64,000 nucleotides of DNA, from NCBI GenBank assembly GCA_016210115.1, contig JACQUW010000020.1, positions 62,001-126,000 of the forward strand, read 5' to 3'. Under the pieces are notes generated by a model. The model searched no databases. It worked only from the letters and a program-made list of their open reading frames with translations, and was not told where the DNA came from. Each line of letters starts with the position of its first letter. The first letter of the stretch is position 1. The position numbers and the translations under genes were made by a program. Below are positions 24,028-32,079 of this stretch, piece after piece. This stretch comes from Deltaproteobacteria bacterium. Its GTDB lineage: Bacteria; Desulfobacterota; Binatia; UBA9968.

Positions 24028-25243
24028 GGGCGGATTCCTCCGTCTCGATTTTATTATCCATGCCCAAAATGGCGGACGCGATCTCGTTGAGATCTTTTTT
24101 GAGCCGGAAACGCCGTTCCAGCCAGGCACGAATCGGTTGCATCGCGCGCTCCGGCTGAGGTTCAAAAAGGAGATTTTCGCCGGCCCAACAGCTTTCGCCC
24201 CAATTCTGGCTGATGACTGTGAGCTTACCGTAAAAGGAAGACAATTCAGTAAACACCGAACTGGCCGGAGCGATAATCACGTCGGATAGGAGGAGGCTCC
24301 AAAGCCAGCCTCCCTCTTCTTCGATCACGAGATCGGGAAGCGCGGCGATTTCGTCCCGATAGGCTTTCGCAGCGATCTCCCTCTCTTTGAGCCCCTGGCG
24401 GGCTATATTTGGATCAACACGCAAGATAACCGAAAAAGCGCCGGGAAGAACTTTGAGCGTCCTGAGAATCTGCCGTATCTCATAAATAAAGGCGACATTA
24501 TGGGGAATAAAAATGACGGGGCGGCCCGGCGGCAGTTTCAAGCGCTCCCGCAGCAACCTCTCCTGCGCCATATAATCGTTCCAATGGGTATCCTCACGAC
24601 AGGTCAGAAGATAAACCTCTTGGGACGGCAAAATGAAAATGTTCGCTGCAGGCGCAAGTCCCTCCTTGACAGCGAAGGAATGCGAGAACTCTCCCTTCAC
24701 TGCGTAGTAATCTGCCAGTGACGCCCCTAGCGTCTGTTTGTTTCCTAAAGGAGAAACCTCGAGGCCGAGGATCGGAATCGCGGCTTTCGCGGCATGCAGG
24801 ATCATGGTCCCGTAGAAGTGAGAGGTCGCCGCTGTGTTGTTATCTACTCCCATGATTGGACAGATCAACAGGTCTGGCCGACCCTGTAGCGGTGGATGCG
24901 AAACGACGTCAAGCGAGCCGAGATAATCATCCATGGCGAGGGTTTTCCAAAGCGGAAGCCGGCTGTCGGGAAGCATGATATCACGCGTAAACCGGATCAT
25001 GAGATCGGTCATGGCGACAGTCTGGCCAGGATTGAGAGCCGTCGGTCGCCCGGGAAGGTACTGGATCTGCACTTTTCCTCCCTCAAAAGCAGCGCAGATA
25101 TCGTGTGCGTGACTTGCCACACCGACCTCGAACCGCCCTCGATCGGCAAACGTTTCAATCAAATAGCGCAACTTACCGCGGGTGTACCTCCATTCGGCAT
25201 CCCCGACCGCAAACAGTACTCGGGGCTTGCTCCTGCTGATCAT
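24017..25243 (-). CDS. GT-B/CDP-glycerol-transferase-like protein of the glycosylation operon
   Basis: 408 residues with two Rossmann-like halves and no membrane helix. Recognisable blocks are PRVLFAVGDAEWRYTRGKLR, PDLLICPIMGVDNNTAATSH, the hinge PGRPVIFIPHNVAFIYEIRQ and the C-terminal SDVIIAPASSVFTELSSFYG, the last like the nucleotide-sugar site of CDP-glycerol and UDP-GlcNAc 2-epimerase-type folds. It may transfer or process an activated sugar. It overlaps the next gene by 11 bases and is 17 bases after the cytidylyltransferase fusion. A role in flagellin decoration is inferred from context only. Confidence 0.7.
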   Translation of the reverse strand: MISRSKPRVLFAVGDAEWRYTRGKLRYLIETFADRGRFEVGVASHAHDICAAFEGGKVQIQYLPGRPTALNPGQTVAMTDLMIRFTRDIMLPDSRLPLWKTLAMDDYLGSLDVVSHPPLQGRPDLLICPIMGVDNNTAATSHFYGTMILHAAKAAIPILGLEVSPLGNKQTLGASLADYYAVKGEFSHSFAVKEGLAPAANIFILPSQEVYLLTCREDTHWNDYMAQERLLRERLKLPPGRPVIFIPHNVAFIYEIRQILRTLKVLPGAFSVILRVDPNIARQGLKEREIAAKAYRDEIAALPDLVIEEEGGWLWSLLLSDVIIAPASSVFTELSSFYGKLTVISQNWGESCWAGENLLFEPQPERAMQPIRAWLERRFRLKKDLNEIASAILGMDNKIETEESAHGA

Positions 25244-25260
25244 ACGATCTCCTTTCAGCT

Positions 25261-27351
25261 TCAGGCCTTCCGGAATACCGCCCGCGCTGCCTTGCCTTCG
25301 AGTTTCTCGGCCACAAGGCCGCCACGAACCGCTTCCGCCACGATTTCCATGGCCGTGCGGTAGACTCGCAGCGTGTAGTCAATATCTGCCGCACGGTGGC
25401 TATAGCAAAGGTTGTGGCCGCCTGAGAACAGAATTCCGCGCCGCAAACACTCCTGTTCAAAAAGGCTCTTTATCTCTAACGCCTCAGCGCCTGTCTCGTC
25501 ACGAAAGACAATGACCGTACGAGGCGGCAAGCCAACACATTCCGTCGAACGATCCATCCCATATTCACGCGCCAGCACATTGTATCCATCTTTTAGCCGC
25601 TGCCCTTGCTCCCAGAGATGCGCCACGACGTTCTTGTCTTCCAGCTCTGCGATCGTGGCTTTAGCCGCTGCCAGAGAGAGCGTCTCGCCGCCAAAAGTAA
25701 AGGAAAAAAAGATTTCGTCGAAGAGCTCCATCAGCTCCGTGGGACCGACAACGGCGGATATGGGATAACCATTGCCCATAGCTTTACCCAGACACGAGAG
25801 GTCCGGTGTGACGCCGTAATATTCCTGAGCACCTCCGAGAGCAATTCGAAACCCGGTCACGACCTCGTCGAAAATCAGCAAAGCTCCTTCACGCCGAGTC
25901 AGGTCTCGCACGCTCTCTAAGAAGCCGCCCCGTGGTTCCTCAATGCTGACAGGCTCCAGAATCACCGCGGCCACCTTCCCGGGATTCTCTGCGAAGATCT
26001 TTTCCAGGCCTGAGATCGAATTGTACTCGAACCGACAAGTGAGCCTTTGAACCGCTTCGGGAACTCCCCGATTTCGCGTCGTGGTTCCGATGTACCAATC
26101 CTGCCAGCCATGGTACCCGCAACACGCGATGAGATCCCGGCCGGTGTAGGCCCGGGCTAATCTGACCGTTCCTGAAGTCGCGTCGGAGCCGTTTTTCCCA
26201 AAGCGCACCATCTCGGCACAGGGGATAAACTGCGTCAACAGCTCCGCAACCTCGATTTCAAGCGGATGGGGAAGAGAGAACGTCGTCCCATATTTCATTT
26301 GCCGTTTTACGGCCTCTGTGACAGCCGGGTAACCATGACCTAAAATAATCGGGCCGAGGGCCATAGGAAAATCGATGTACTCATTGCCGTCCACGTCCCA
26401 CACGCGGCTTCCCTGGCCGCGCGCGAGAAAGACCGGAGCGACCCCGTCAACAAACTGTGCGGGAGCTTTACTGAAAGTTTGACTGCACGAGGGTATCAGT
26501 CGCTCCGCCTTTTGCCTCAGCTCACGAGATCGCTTCAGCTCGCGTCGCCGCTGGGGCACCTGGGCTTCCCTGGCGAGCGACGTGTAATAGCCATGATTCC
26601 GTATGACTCCGCGGTTAAGCCGCGCCAGGGATGGTTCCGTATCGAGAAGCTTCAGGATTTTATGCAATCCAAAATACGCTCCACATCCACCCAGCCGGCT
26701 GTAGATGGCGCGGGCCAGTTCAAGATCGCAAGGCTCATCGACGGTCCAGCGAAGGTGGCGCGCTGAGAGATCCACCTCATTTTCAACGTTTCCTATCTTA
26801 AACCGGCCGGATGTCCGGAAAAAGGAAGTCACATGCTCCCGGTCTGTGCTAGATCGCGCATCGCGCCAGGCCAACTCCAAAGCCGGCCAGGAAAAAACCT
26901 CGGTATCGAGACCGTCCGGGAAGGTGTACCGCAGAGTGTTGGTCATGTAGTCGCACCCATTGTGCAGGTACGCGCTGACCACCCGTTCGATCACTTGAGA
27001 GTCGATCAGAGGGCAATCGGCCGTGAGACGAACAACTACGTCGGCGGCTTTGCTTTTTGCCGCGTGATAAACGCGATCCAGTACGTCATCTTCGCTGCCG
27101 CGAAAAATTTCAGTCTGCTTTCGAAGGCAGAACTTGGCGATGGCATCATCCTCCGGGCTGACGCTTGTAGCCACCACAACCTGATCGACGCTGGAGACCC
27201 GTTTTGCTCTGTTGATCACATGCCAGAGCATGGGTTGCCCAACGATGTCGGCCAACACTTTCCCGGGAAGGCGGCTCGATCTCATGCGAGCCTGGATAAT
27301 CGCCACAATCTTACGGGGTCTCTTCAACTCCACCTCTGAAGTTTCATCCAT
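25261..27351 (-). CDS. Fused cytidylyltransferase and class-III aminotransferase
   Basis: 696 residues in two domains. Residues 12-245 are a sugar-acid cytidylyltransferase of the SpsF/PseF kind: IVAIIQARMRSSRLPGKVLA, RLTADCPLIDSQVIERVV and FPDGLDTEVFSW. Residues 265-696 are a class-III PLP aminotransferase like glutamate-1-semialdehyde aminomutase: GHGYPAVTEAVKRQMKYGTT, FGKNGSDATSGTVRLARAYT, LLIFDEVVTGFRIALGGAQE and the PLP lysine in LSCLGKAMGNGYP. In classical pseudaminate synthesis PseF and a DegT-type PseC do these jobs. Here a different aminotransferase class, fused to the activating enzyme, may fill the PseC step or add an amino group elsewhere. It sits 6 bases after a tiny membrane ORF. 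Confidence 0.88.
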   Translation of the reverse strand: MDETSEVELKRPRKIVAIIQARMRSSRLPGKVLADIVGQPMLWHVINRAKRVSSVDQVVVATSVSPEDDAIAKFCLRKQTEIFRGSEDDVLDRVYHAAKSKAADVVVRLTADCPLIDSQVIERVVSAYLHNGCDYMTNTLRYTFPDGLDTEVFSWPALELAWRDARSSTDREHVTSFFRTSGRFKIGNVENEVDLSARHLRWTVDEPCDLELARAIYSRLGGCGAYFGLHKILKLLDTEPSLARLNRGVIRNHGYYTSLAREAQVPQRRRELKRSRELRQKAERLIPSCSQTFSKAPAQFVDGVAPVFLARGQGSRVWDVDGNEYIDFPMALGPIILGHGYPAVTEAVKRQMKYGTTFSLPHPLEIEVAELLTQFIPCAEMVRFGKNGSDATSGTVRLARAYTGRDLIACCGYHGWQDWYIGTTTRNRGVPEAVQRLTCRFEYNSISGLEKIFAENPGKVAAVILEPVSIEEPRGGFLESVRDLTRREGALLIFDEVVTGFRIALGGAQEYYGVTPDLSCLGKAMGNGYPISAVVGPTELMELFDEIFFSFTFGGETLSLAAAKATIAELEDKNVVAHLWEQGQRLKDGYNVLAREYGMDRSTECVGLPPRTVIVFRDETGAEALEIKSLFEQECLRRGILFSGGHNLCYSHRAADIDYTLRVYRTAMEIVAEAVRGGLVAEKLEGKAARAVFRKA

Positions 27352-27357
27352 TGGTTC

Positions 27358-27456
27358 TCAGGCGAGTTCTTGGCCGCCAGCGCGATTTTCAGCACGCGGT
27401 GACGCCCTTGCCGCCTTCCAAAGCAGGCCCGCCACAACCCCGAAGGCTAGGATCAC
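27358..27456 (-). CDS. Candidate 32-residue single-helix membrane peptide
   Basis: A GTG start at 27456 overlaps the methyltransferase stop as GTGA, and the stop at 27358-27360 lies 6 bases before the next ATG. The product begins MILAFGVVAGLLWKAARASP, a short hydrophobic helix followed by a polar basic tail. The fit between two genes with coupling at the front argues that it is translated, but there is no separate ribosome site and no homology I recognise. It may alternatively be a translational bridge. Confidence 0.4.
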   Translation of the reverse strand: MILAFGVVAGLLWKAARASPRAENRAGGQELA

Positions 27457-28121
27457 AATCCGACTTGAAGATAATGGTCCAAGAGCTGTTTTCGAATCAG
27501 CCATGCGCCCACCCTCTCCCTTTCGCCCGCCAATCCGGTGACCGTGTTCAAAGAGTGATCTCCCGTGAGAAGCCCCACGGGATGGTATAGTCCCGAGGCC
27601 AGGAAAGTATCGGCATAGTTCTGCTTGAAGGTGCGCACTGGAGAGTCGGCGAGGTGATGGTAAGGAACGCGCAGAAAATTAACCGGCTGGAAATCCCCTA
27701 TGATCATGTAGCCCCCATCGACCAACAGGCGATCGGCCTCAGCCAGAACTTTCAGCAAACTTTTCCGATCGATCCAGTGGAGCACGAAATCAAAGATGAT
27801 GAGATCGAAACAGCTTTGAAGCGGAACGTGGGCCGCCTCGCCGCGCACAAACTCGACCCGCGGATAGCGCCTTGTCCCATCGAGTAAAGCCTGCAGAGAT
27901 GGCTCCACTGCCACAACCCTGGATCCATAGCGCTGCCGAATTGTAGCTAACCGGTAGCCATTGGCGGCTCCTATCTCGACTACCTGTCGCGGCCGAAGTC
28001 CATAAAAGTCCACCAATCTTAGCGCGAGATCGGCTCCGGCCCTAAAGTCTTTGAGCGCCTCTTTATTTCTCTCAAACCACCGGTCGCCCTCGGAATTGAT
28101 AAAAATCTTATCCTGGTCCAT
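27453..28121 (-). CDS. Class I SAM-dependent methyltransferase of the glycosylation operon
   Basis: 222 residues from ATG 28121, with GAGG upstream; it overlaps pseI by 14 bases. The SAM-binding motif is VVEIGAANGYRLATI, motif II VVAVEPSLQALLDG, and motif IV FDLIIFDFVLHWIDRKSL. Similar methyltransferases (annotated as methyltransferase domain protein) accompany nonulosonic acid and flagellin-modification genes, where they methylate the sugar or a precursor. The exact acceptor is unknown. Confidence 0.85.
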   Translation of the reverse strand: MDQDKIFINSEGDRWFERNKEALKDFRAGADLALRLVDFYGLRPRQVVEIGAANGYRLATIRQRYGSRVVAVEPSLQALLDGTRRYPRVEFVRGEAAHVPLQSCFDLIIFDFVLHWIDRKSLLKVLAEADRLLVDGGYMIIGDFQPVNFLRVPYHHLADSPVRTFKQNYADTFLASGLYHPVGLLTGDHSLNTVTGLAGERERVGAWLIRKQLLDHYLQVGL

Positions 28122-29244
28122 ATCTCGAGCCTCGATGCTTGAAGTGGGTCTCAAATGACTGGCGTGCAGACTCGGAGCGATCCATCTCTTTCCTTCCGAC
28201 CATTTCCCAGCCAAGCGGGGTTCCGCGTCCGATATCCTGATTCGCGCAACAGCCCAGAATTTCCGGCAAATAACGGGTATGCAATCCGTGACCCGGCCGA
28301 ATTGAGCGAATGTTTTCCGCCGTGAAAGTCTCTCCGGCCTTGATATTTTTCACTACAAATAATGAGCGACGAAAGAGGCAATTCTCTTTCTCTCCGTGAG
28401 TCCTGCCGTAACGAACCCGGCCAAGCGCCTTCTCGGCGACCCGCACCGCCTCGACCATCTCCCGGAATTCATACGGCTCCAGAGAGAATGCGCTGTCAGG
28501 ACCGGGGAGGGACCGAGATAACGTAAAGTGCTTCTCGATAATGCAGGCCCCCAGAGCCACGGCCGCTACCGGCACGGCGACTCCCATACTGTGGTCCGAT
28601 ACTCCGACAGGAAGACCAAACCTTTCGGCCAGGTGAGGAATGGCGCGCAGATTCATCTCTTCCGGGGGCGCAGGGTAGGCGCTGGTGCACTTAAGTAGCA
28701 CCAACTGATCTCCACCAGCTCCACGAATAGTCCTAACCATTTCTTCTATTTCCCCCAGCGTTGCCATTCCGGTCGAGACGATCATTGGCGTCCCGGTTGC
28801 GGCAATTCTGCGTAACAAAGGAAGATCGCCATTTTCGAAAGATGCGACTTTAAATACGGGCACCTGGAGTGCCTCAAGAAAGGCCACCGCCTTTTCATCA
28901 AAGGGTGTCGAGAAAAAATCTAATCCCACCCCATCGGCAATTTGTTGGAGAACAGGGTGCCACTCCCACGGCGTGTAGGCCTCCCGGTACAAGTCATAAA
29001 GGGTTCGTCCTTTCCACAAAGTGCCTTGGATACGAAAATACTCATTGTCGCAATCCAACGTCATCGTATCCGGCCGGTAAGTCTGCAGCTTGATTGCGTC
29101 CGCGCCGCTTGTCTTGGCTGCCTTGACGATCTCTATGGCCTGACCAAGATTCTGCCCATGATTGGCGGAGAGCTCAGCCACGATGTAGGCGGGAAAACCC
29201 GGCCCGACTCGCCGCCCCTTCACGGTGATCACACCCGTTTCCAT
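28108..29244 (-). CDS. pseI: Pseudaminic acid synthase-like enzyme (PseI/NeuB family)
   Basis: 378 residues. The NeuB-type barrel shows AYIVAELSANHGQNLGQAIE, KTSGADAIKLQTYRPDTMTL, GLDFFSTPFDEKAV, IVSTGMATLGEIEEMV and VGVSDHSMG; a C-terminal SAF (antifreeze-like) domain follows (RSLFVVKNIKAGETFTAENI). It condenses phosphoenolpyruvate with a hexosamine to make a nonulosonic acid. The motifs favour PseI over sialate synthase. ATG 29244 is the probable start. It lies between pseB and the methyltransferase. PseG and PseH, the hydrolase and acetyltransferase of the known pathway, are not in the window. Confidence 0.92.
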   Translation of the reverse strand: METGVITVKGRRVGPGFPAYIVAELSANHGQNLGQAIEIVKAAKTSGADAIKLQTYRPDTMTLDCDNEYFRIQGTLWKGRTLYDLYREAYTPWEWHPVLQQIADGVGLDFFSTPFDEKAVAFLEALQVPVFKVASFENGDLPLLRRIAATGTPMIVSTGMATLGEIEEMVRTIRGAGGDQLVLLKCTSAYPAPPEEMNLRAIPHLAERFGLPVGVSDHSMGVAVPVAAVALGACIIEKHFTLSRSLPGPDSAFSLEPYEFREMVEAVRVAEKALGRVRYGRTHGEKENCLFRRSLFVVKNIKAGETFTAENIRSIRPGHGLHTRYLPEILGCCANQDIGRGTPLGWEMVGRKEMDRSESARQSFETHFKHRGSRYGPG

Positions 29245-29262
29245 TCGTCTCACTCGGCGAAG

Positions 29263-30255
29263 TCACTCACCGCTGAGTCCGGCCAAAGACCGCAACTCAT
29301 TTACCGTAAGCCGCAGCGAGTTGGTCTTGCTGGTATAACTGAACCCGTCGGAACAGGGCCGGCCGCCATTATGGCTAATCCGGCCTCCGCTCCTCCATTC
29401 GTGAAATGCCGGGTGGATAACGTAACAATCGTCATATTCTGTCGTATACGGCGCGTCGTCCTCCGGCACCATAACTTCATGCAACTTTTCGCCCGGCCGG
29501 ATCCCTACAATCTCGGTCCGGCATTCCGGCGCAATCGCCCGTGCAAGATCCACAATACTCATGCTTGGAATTTTAGGCACAAAGATTTCACCTCCACGCA
29601 TCCGACTGAGGCAGGAAAGAACGAAATCAACAGCCTGCTCCAGTGTAATCCAGAAGCGGGTCATTTTGGGGTGAGTAATGGGCAGGACGCCCGTCTCGCG
29701 CATCTTGAAAAAATAAGGAATCACGCTGCCGCGGCTCCCCATTACGTTCCCATATCGGACGACGCTGAAGAGGGTTCCGTGATGTCCCGAGTAGCTGTTG
29801 GCGGCTACGAAAAGCTTGTCGGAGCACAGTTTCGTGGCTCCGTAGAGGTTGATCGGATTTGCCGCCTTATCCGTGCTCAAAGCAATCACTTTTTTCACGT
29901 CATGATCAATTGCGGCGTCGATCACATTAGCCGCTCCCATAACGTTGGTTTTTACGGCCTCGAGGGGGTTATATTCAGCTGTTGGAACCTGTTTCAGCGC
30001 GGCCGCATGAACAACGATATCCACGCCGTCCATGGCCCGATACAGCCGCTCTCGATCTCGAACATCGCCAATGAAATACCGGATCGCCGGATAGCGGCTT
30101 TCGTGAAACCGCTGCCGCATCTCGTATTGCTTGAGTTCGTCCCGGCTAAAGACAATGATTTTTTTGGGCCCGAGGTGTTCCAGCGCAGTCCCCACAAACT
30201 TATTCCCAAAGGAGCCGGTCCCACCGGTAACTAGCACGACCTGGTCGTCAAACAT
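29263..30255 (-). CDS. pseB: UDP-GlcNAc 4,6-dehydratase (inverting), PseB
   Basis: 330 residues of the extended short-chain dehydrogenase class. The NAD site is VVLVTGGTGSFGNKFVGTAL; DIVVHAAALKQVPTAEYNPL and TDKAANPINLYGATKLCSDK are PseB hallmarks, the latter region holding the catalytic lysine in place of the usual tyrosine motif. The enzyme makes UDP-4-keto-6-deoxy-AltNAc, the first step to pseudaminic acid. ATG 30255 is chosen because the sigma-54 promoter at 30284-30300 would begin transcription near 30272. The C-terminal extension EWRSGGRISHNGGRPCSDGF is typical. Confidence 0.93.
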   Translation of the reverse strand: MFDDQVVLVTGGTGSFGNKFVGTALEHLGPKKIIVFSRDELKQYEMRQRFHESRYPAIRYFIGDVRDRERLYRAMDGVDIVVHAAALKQVPTAEYNPLEAVKTNVMGAANVIDAAIDHDVKKVIALSTDKAANPINLYGATKLCSDKLFVAANSYSGHHGTLFSVVRYGNVMGSRGSVIPYFFKMRETGVLPITHPKMTRFWITLEQAVDFVLSCLSRMRGGEIFVPKIPSMSIVDLARAIAPECRTEIVGIRPGEKLHEVMVPEDDAPYTTEYDDCYVIHPAFHEWRSGGRISHNGGRPCSDGFSYTSKTNSLRLTVNELRSLAGLSGE

Positions 30256-30283
30256 GTCTCTTGTTTCCCCCTCAGATCGTAAC

Positions 30284-30300
30284 AGCAAACACGATGCCAG
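30284..30300 (-). promoter_or_regulatory. Sigma-54 promoter of the glycosylation operon
   Basis: Minus strand CTGGCAT-CGTGT-TTGCT, GG and GC 10 bases apart. It lies about 30 bases before ATG 30255 and would drive pseB, pseI, the methyltransferase, the fusion enzyme and the two transferase-like genes, timing glycosylation with flagellar assembly. Confidence 0.75.
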
Positions 30301-30434
30301 CCGCGCGCAGGAAAATTTTTCCGCCACGAACACGGCTCTGCCGGATTCATCGAGGAGTGTTGGTGGTGGTCGGTTACAACTATGAAGTTGCTGCCGCTGA
30401 AATCTCCTGTGAGGAAGTCGGTTGGTAAGTGCTG

Positions 30435-30908
30435 CTAACAGCTCGGTGAGGTTGCGAGAGAGGCCTTTCTGAGCAACGGATATCGGACCGGATAGTGCTC
30501 CACAACAATCTGCGCGCCCAATGAGCGAGCAGGATTCAGCAGCAAAGGTCCCGCTAGATTGACGGTAATATCCTCCGGTGTTTCCTTCAAAGTGGCGATT
30601 ACCATAACTGCGAGATCGCCGGCTGAATGAGCCCCCAGATGAGCAAGGATTTCTGGAGAGGGCTCGATTTCATACTCCGGCATCACGAATTGAGGGTGAA
30701 TCAAGGGCAATGAAAAGCTACCCTGACCCTCCCGGAGGATGAGAAACGGCGAACAACTACCATCGTCTGGCCGAAAGGGACCGACAACAAAATCGTGGCA
30801 GGCGGAAAATCCCAGCAGTCCCTCTGGAAAGAAGAACTTTTGTTCTTCGGTGATGGCAACAGGAACTCCGGGTCTATCCCTATTCTTCCGTTTTTGTCCG
30901 CTTTTCAT
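30435..30908 (-). CDS. fliW: Flagellar assembly factor FliW
   Basis: 157 residues. FFFPEGLLGFSACHDFVVGP and the C-terminal TVNLAGPLLLNPARSLGAQI then VVEHYPVRYPLL match FliW, which binds either flagellin or CsrA and frees flagellin mRNA for translation as filament subunits are exported. The ATG overlaps the end of csrA by 29 bases behind GGAG. Together with csrA and the two GGA sites in the flagellin leader it completes the FliW-CsrA switch. The basic N-terminal extension KSGQKRKNRDR is unusual. Confidence 0.93.
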   Translation of the reverse strand: MKSGQKRKNRDRPGVPVAITEEQKFFFPEGLLGFSACHDFVVGPFRPDDGSCSPFLILREGQGSFSLPLIHPQFVMPEYEIEPSPEILAHLGAHSAGDLAVMVIATLKETPEDITVNLAGPLLLNPARSLGAQIVVEHYPVRYPLLRKASLATSPSC

Positions 30909-31158
30909 GCTCCGACTCCCTTTGATCGCCTTGCCAATGCTTCAGCATCCTGCCGATCTGATCCAGGTACTTGACGCCATGAACAGACGCGCGATTTTCG
31001 GCTTCCATCTCTCTGTAAATCTCCTCGCGCAAGACCCTCACGTTGGGCGGCGCGCTGATACCGATTCGTACCTGTCCCTTTCCCACGGACAATATCTTGA
31101 CGACGATGTCGTCGCCAAGGGTGACGCTCTCGCCCGATCGACGCGTTAACACTAGCAT
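30880..31158 (-). CDS. csrA: Carbon storage/translational regulator CsrA
   Basis: 92 residues. The start MLVLTRRSGESVTLGDDIVV and the block VRIGISAPPNVRVLREEIYR are the CsrA dimer core that binds GGA motifs in mRNA leaders. The tail is longer than the 61 residues of E. coli, as in FliW-regulated CsrA proteins that need the extension to be bound by FliW. It follows flgL with a 6-base gap and overlaps fliW. Confidence 0.96.
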   Translation of the reverse strand: MLVLTRRSGESVTLGDDIVVKILSVGKGQVRIGISAPPNVRVLREEIYREMEAENRASVHGVKYLDQIGRMLKHWQGDQRESEHEKRTKTEE

Positions 31159-31164
31159 GGCACC

Positions 31165-32079
31165 CTAGCGGAGAAAATCGAGCAGGGTTGCCTGGCTTGT
31201 CCGAGCGGCCGATCGCAACGCCGCCTCATAGGCATATTGAAGGCGCGCCAGCTCTGAAAAGACCTGGACCGCATCGGCATCTTCAATCCGAGAACGCAAA
31301 GCGACAGTCTGAACCTTCAGCGACGCCAGACCTTCTTTGACGCTGTTCGCAGTGTTAAGCCGAGCGCCGATTTCCGTCCGAAAGCCCAAAGTTTGATCAA
31401 GAGCCGCATCCAATCGGCCGATTTGCGTTTGGATTCCGTCGATACCAATTGTGTTGTTCGTGTTGAGAGCGGTTTCCAAATCCAGGAAAATATCGAACAA
31501 ATCCACTCCCCCACCCAACCCTACTCCCTGAAAAAGCTCATTGCCGGCCAGATTGGTGATAATGTTTACTGATGAATTTGCCTGGATGGCGATTTCCCCT
31601 GCATCGCCGTTATAAGTCACTCCCCCCGGGATCTCGGCGAATGGCTCGGCGCCGTTTTTGAAACCCGCAAACAAATAGCGGTCTCCCATCTTGGAGTTAG
31701 CGAGCGAGACCAGGTGGTAAAAGAGTTGCCTGACTTCTACGGCTGCCGCCTGGCGATCCACGGCTGTCTTAGTCTCATTGTTCATGAAGACCGCCAGCTC
31801 TTTGGCCCGTCCTAACAGTTCCCCGACGTCGTCCAAAACCGATTCCGTTCGCTCCAGAGACGGAAGAGCCTGGTCGATATTTCTGCCATACTGATCGAGG
31901 GTGGCTTCAAAGCCACACAGATCCAGAACTCGGGCGGCGCCTTGAGGGTTGTCAGATAAGCGATTGATTTGCCTGCCTGAGCTCGCCACCTCCTGAACCT
32001 TGGCCAGGCGACGCAACGCCTGTTGTAACCCATCATTAAGCTGATGAAAGATCAAGTCGCTGCTGACACGCATCTTCAC
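31165..32079 (-). CDS. flgL: Hook-filament junction protein FlgL
   Basis: 304 residues. The flagellin-like N-terminus reads RVSSDLIFHQLNDGLQQALR then GRQINRLSDNPQGAARVLDL; the C-terminus, AVQVFSELARLQYAYEAALR and SQATLLDFL, forms the D0 helix pair. FlgL (HAP3) joins FlgK to the filament. The start GTG 32079 overlaps the flgK stop as GTGA; ATG 32073 is an alternative. It is part of the flgM-flgN-flgK-flgL-csrA-fliW unit controlled by a sigma-28 site. Confidence 0.93.
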   Translation of the reverse strand: MKMRVSSDLIFHQLNDGLQQALRRLAKVQEVASSGRQINRLSDNPQGAARVLDLCGFEATLDQYGRNIDQALPSLERTESVLDDVGELLGRAKELAVFMNNETKTAVDRQAAAVEVRQLFYHLVSLANSKMGDRYLFAGFKNGAEPFAEIPGGVTYNGDAGEIAIQANSSVNIITNLAGNELFQGVGLGGGVDLFDIFLDLETALNTNNTIGIDGIQTQIGRLDAALDQTLGFRTEIGARLNTANSVKEGLASLKVQTVALRSRIEDADAVQVFSELARLQYAYEAALRSAARTSQATLLDFLR

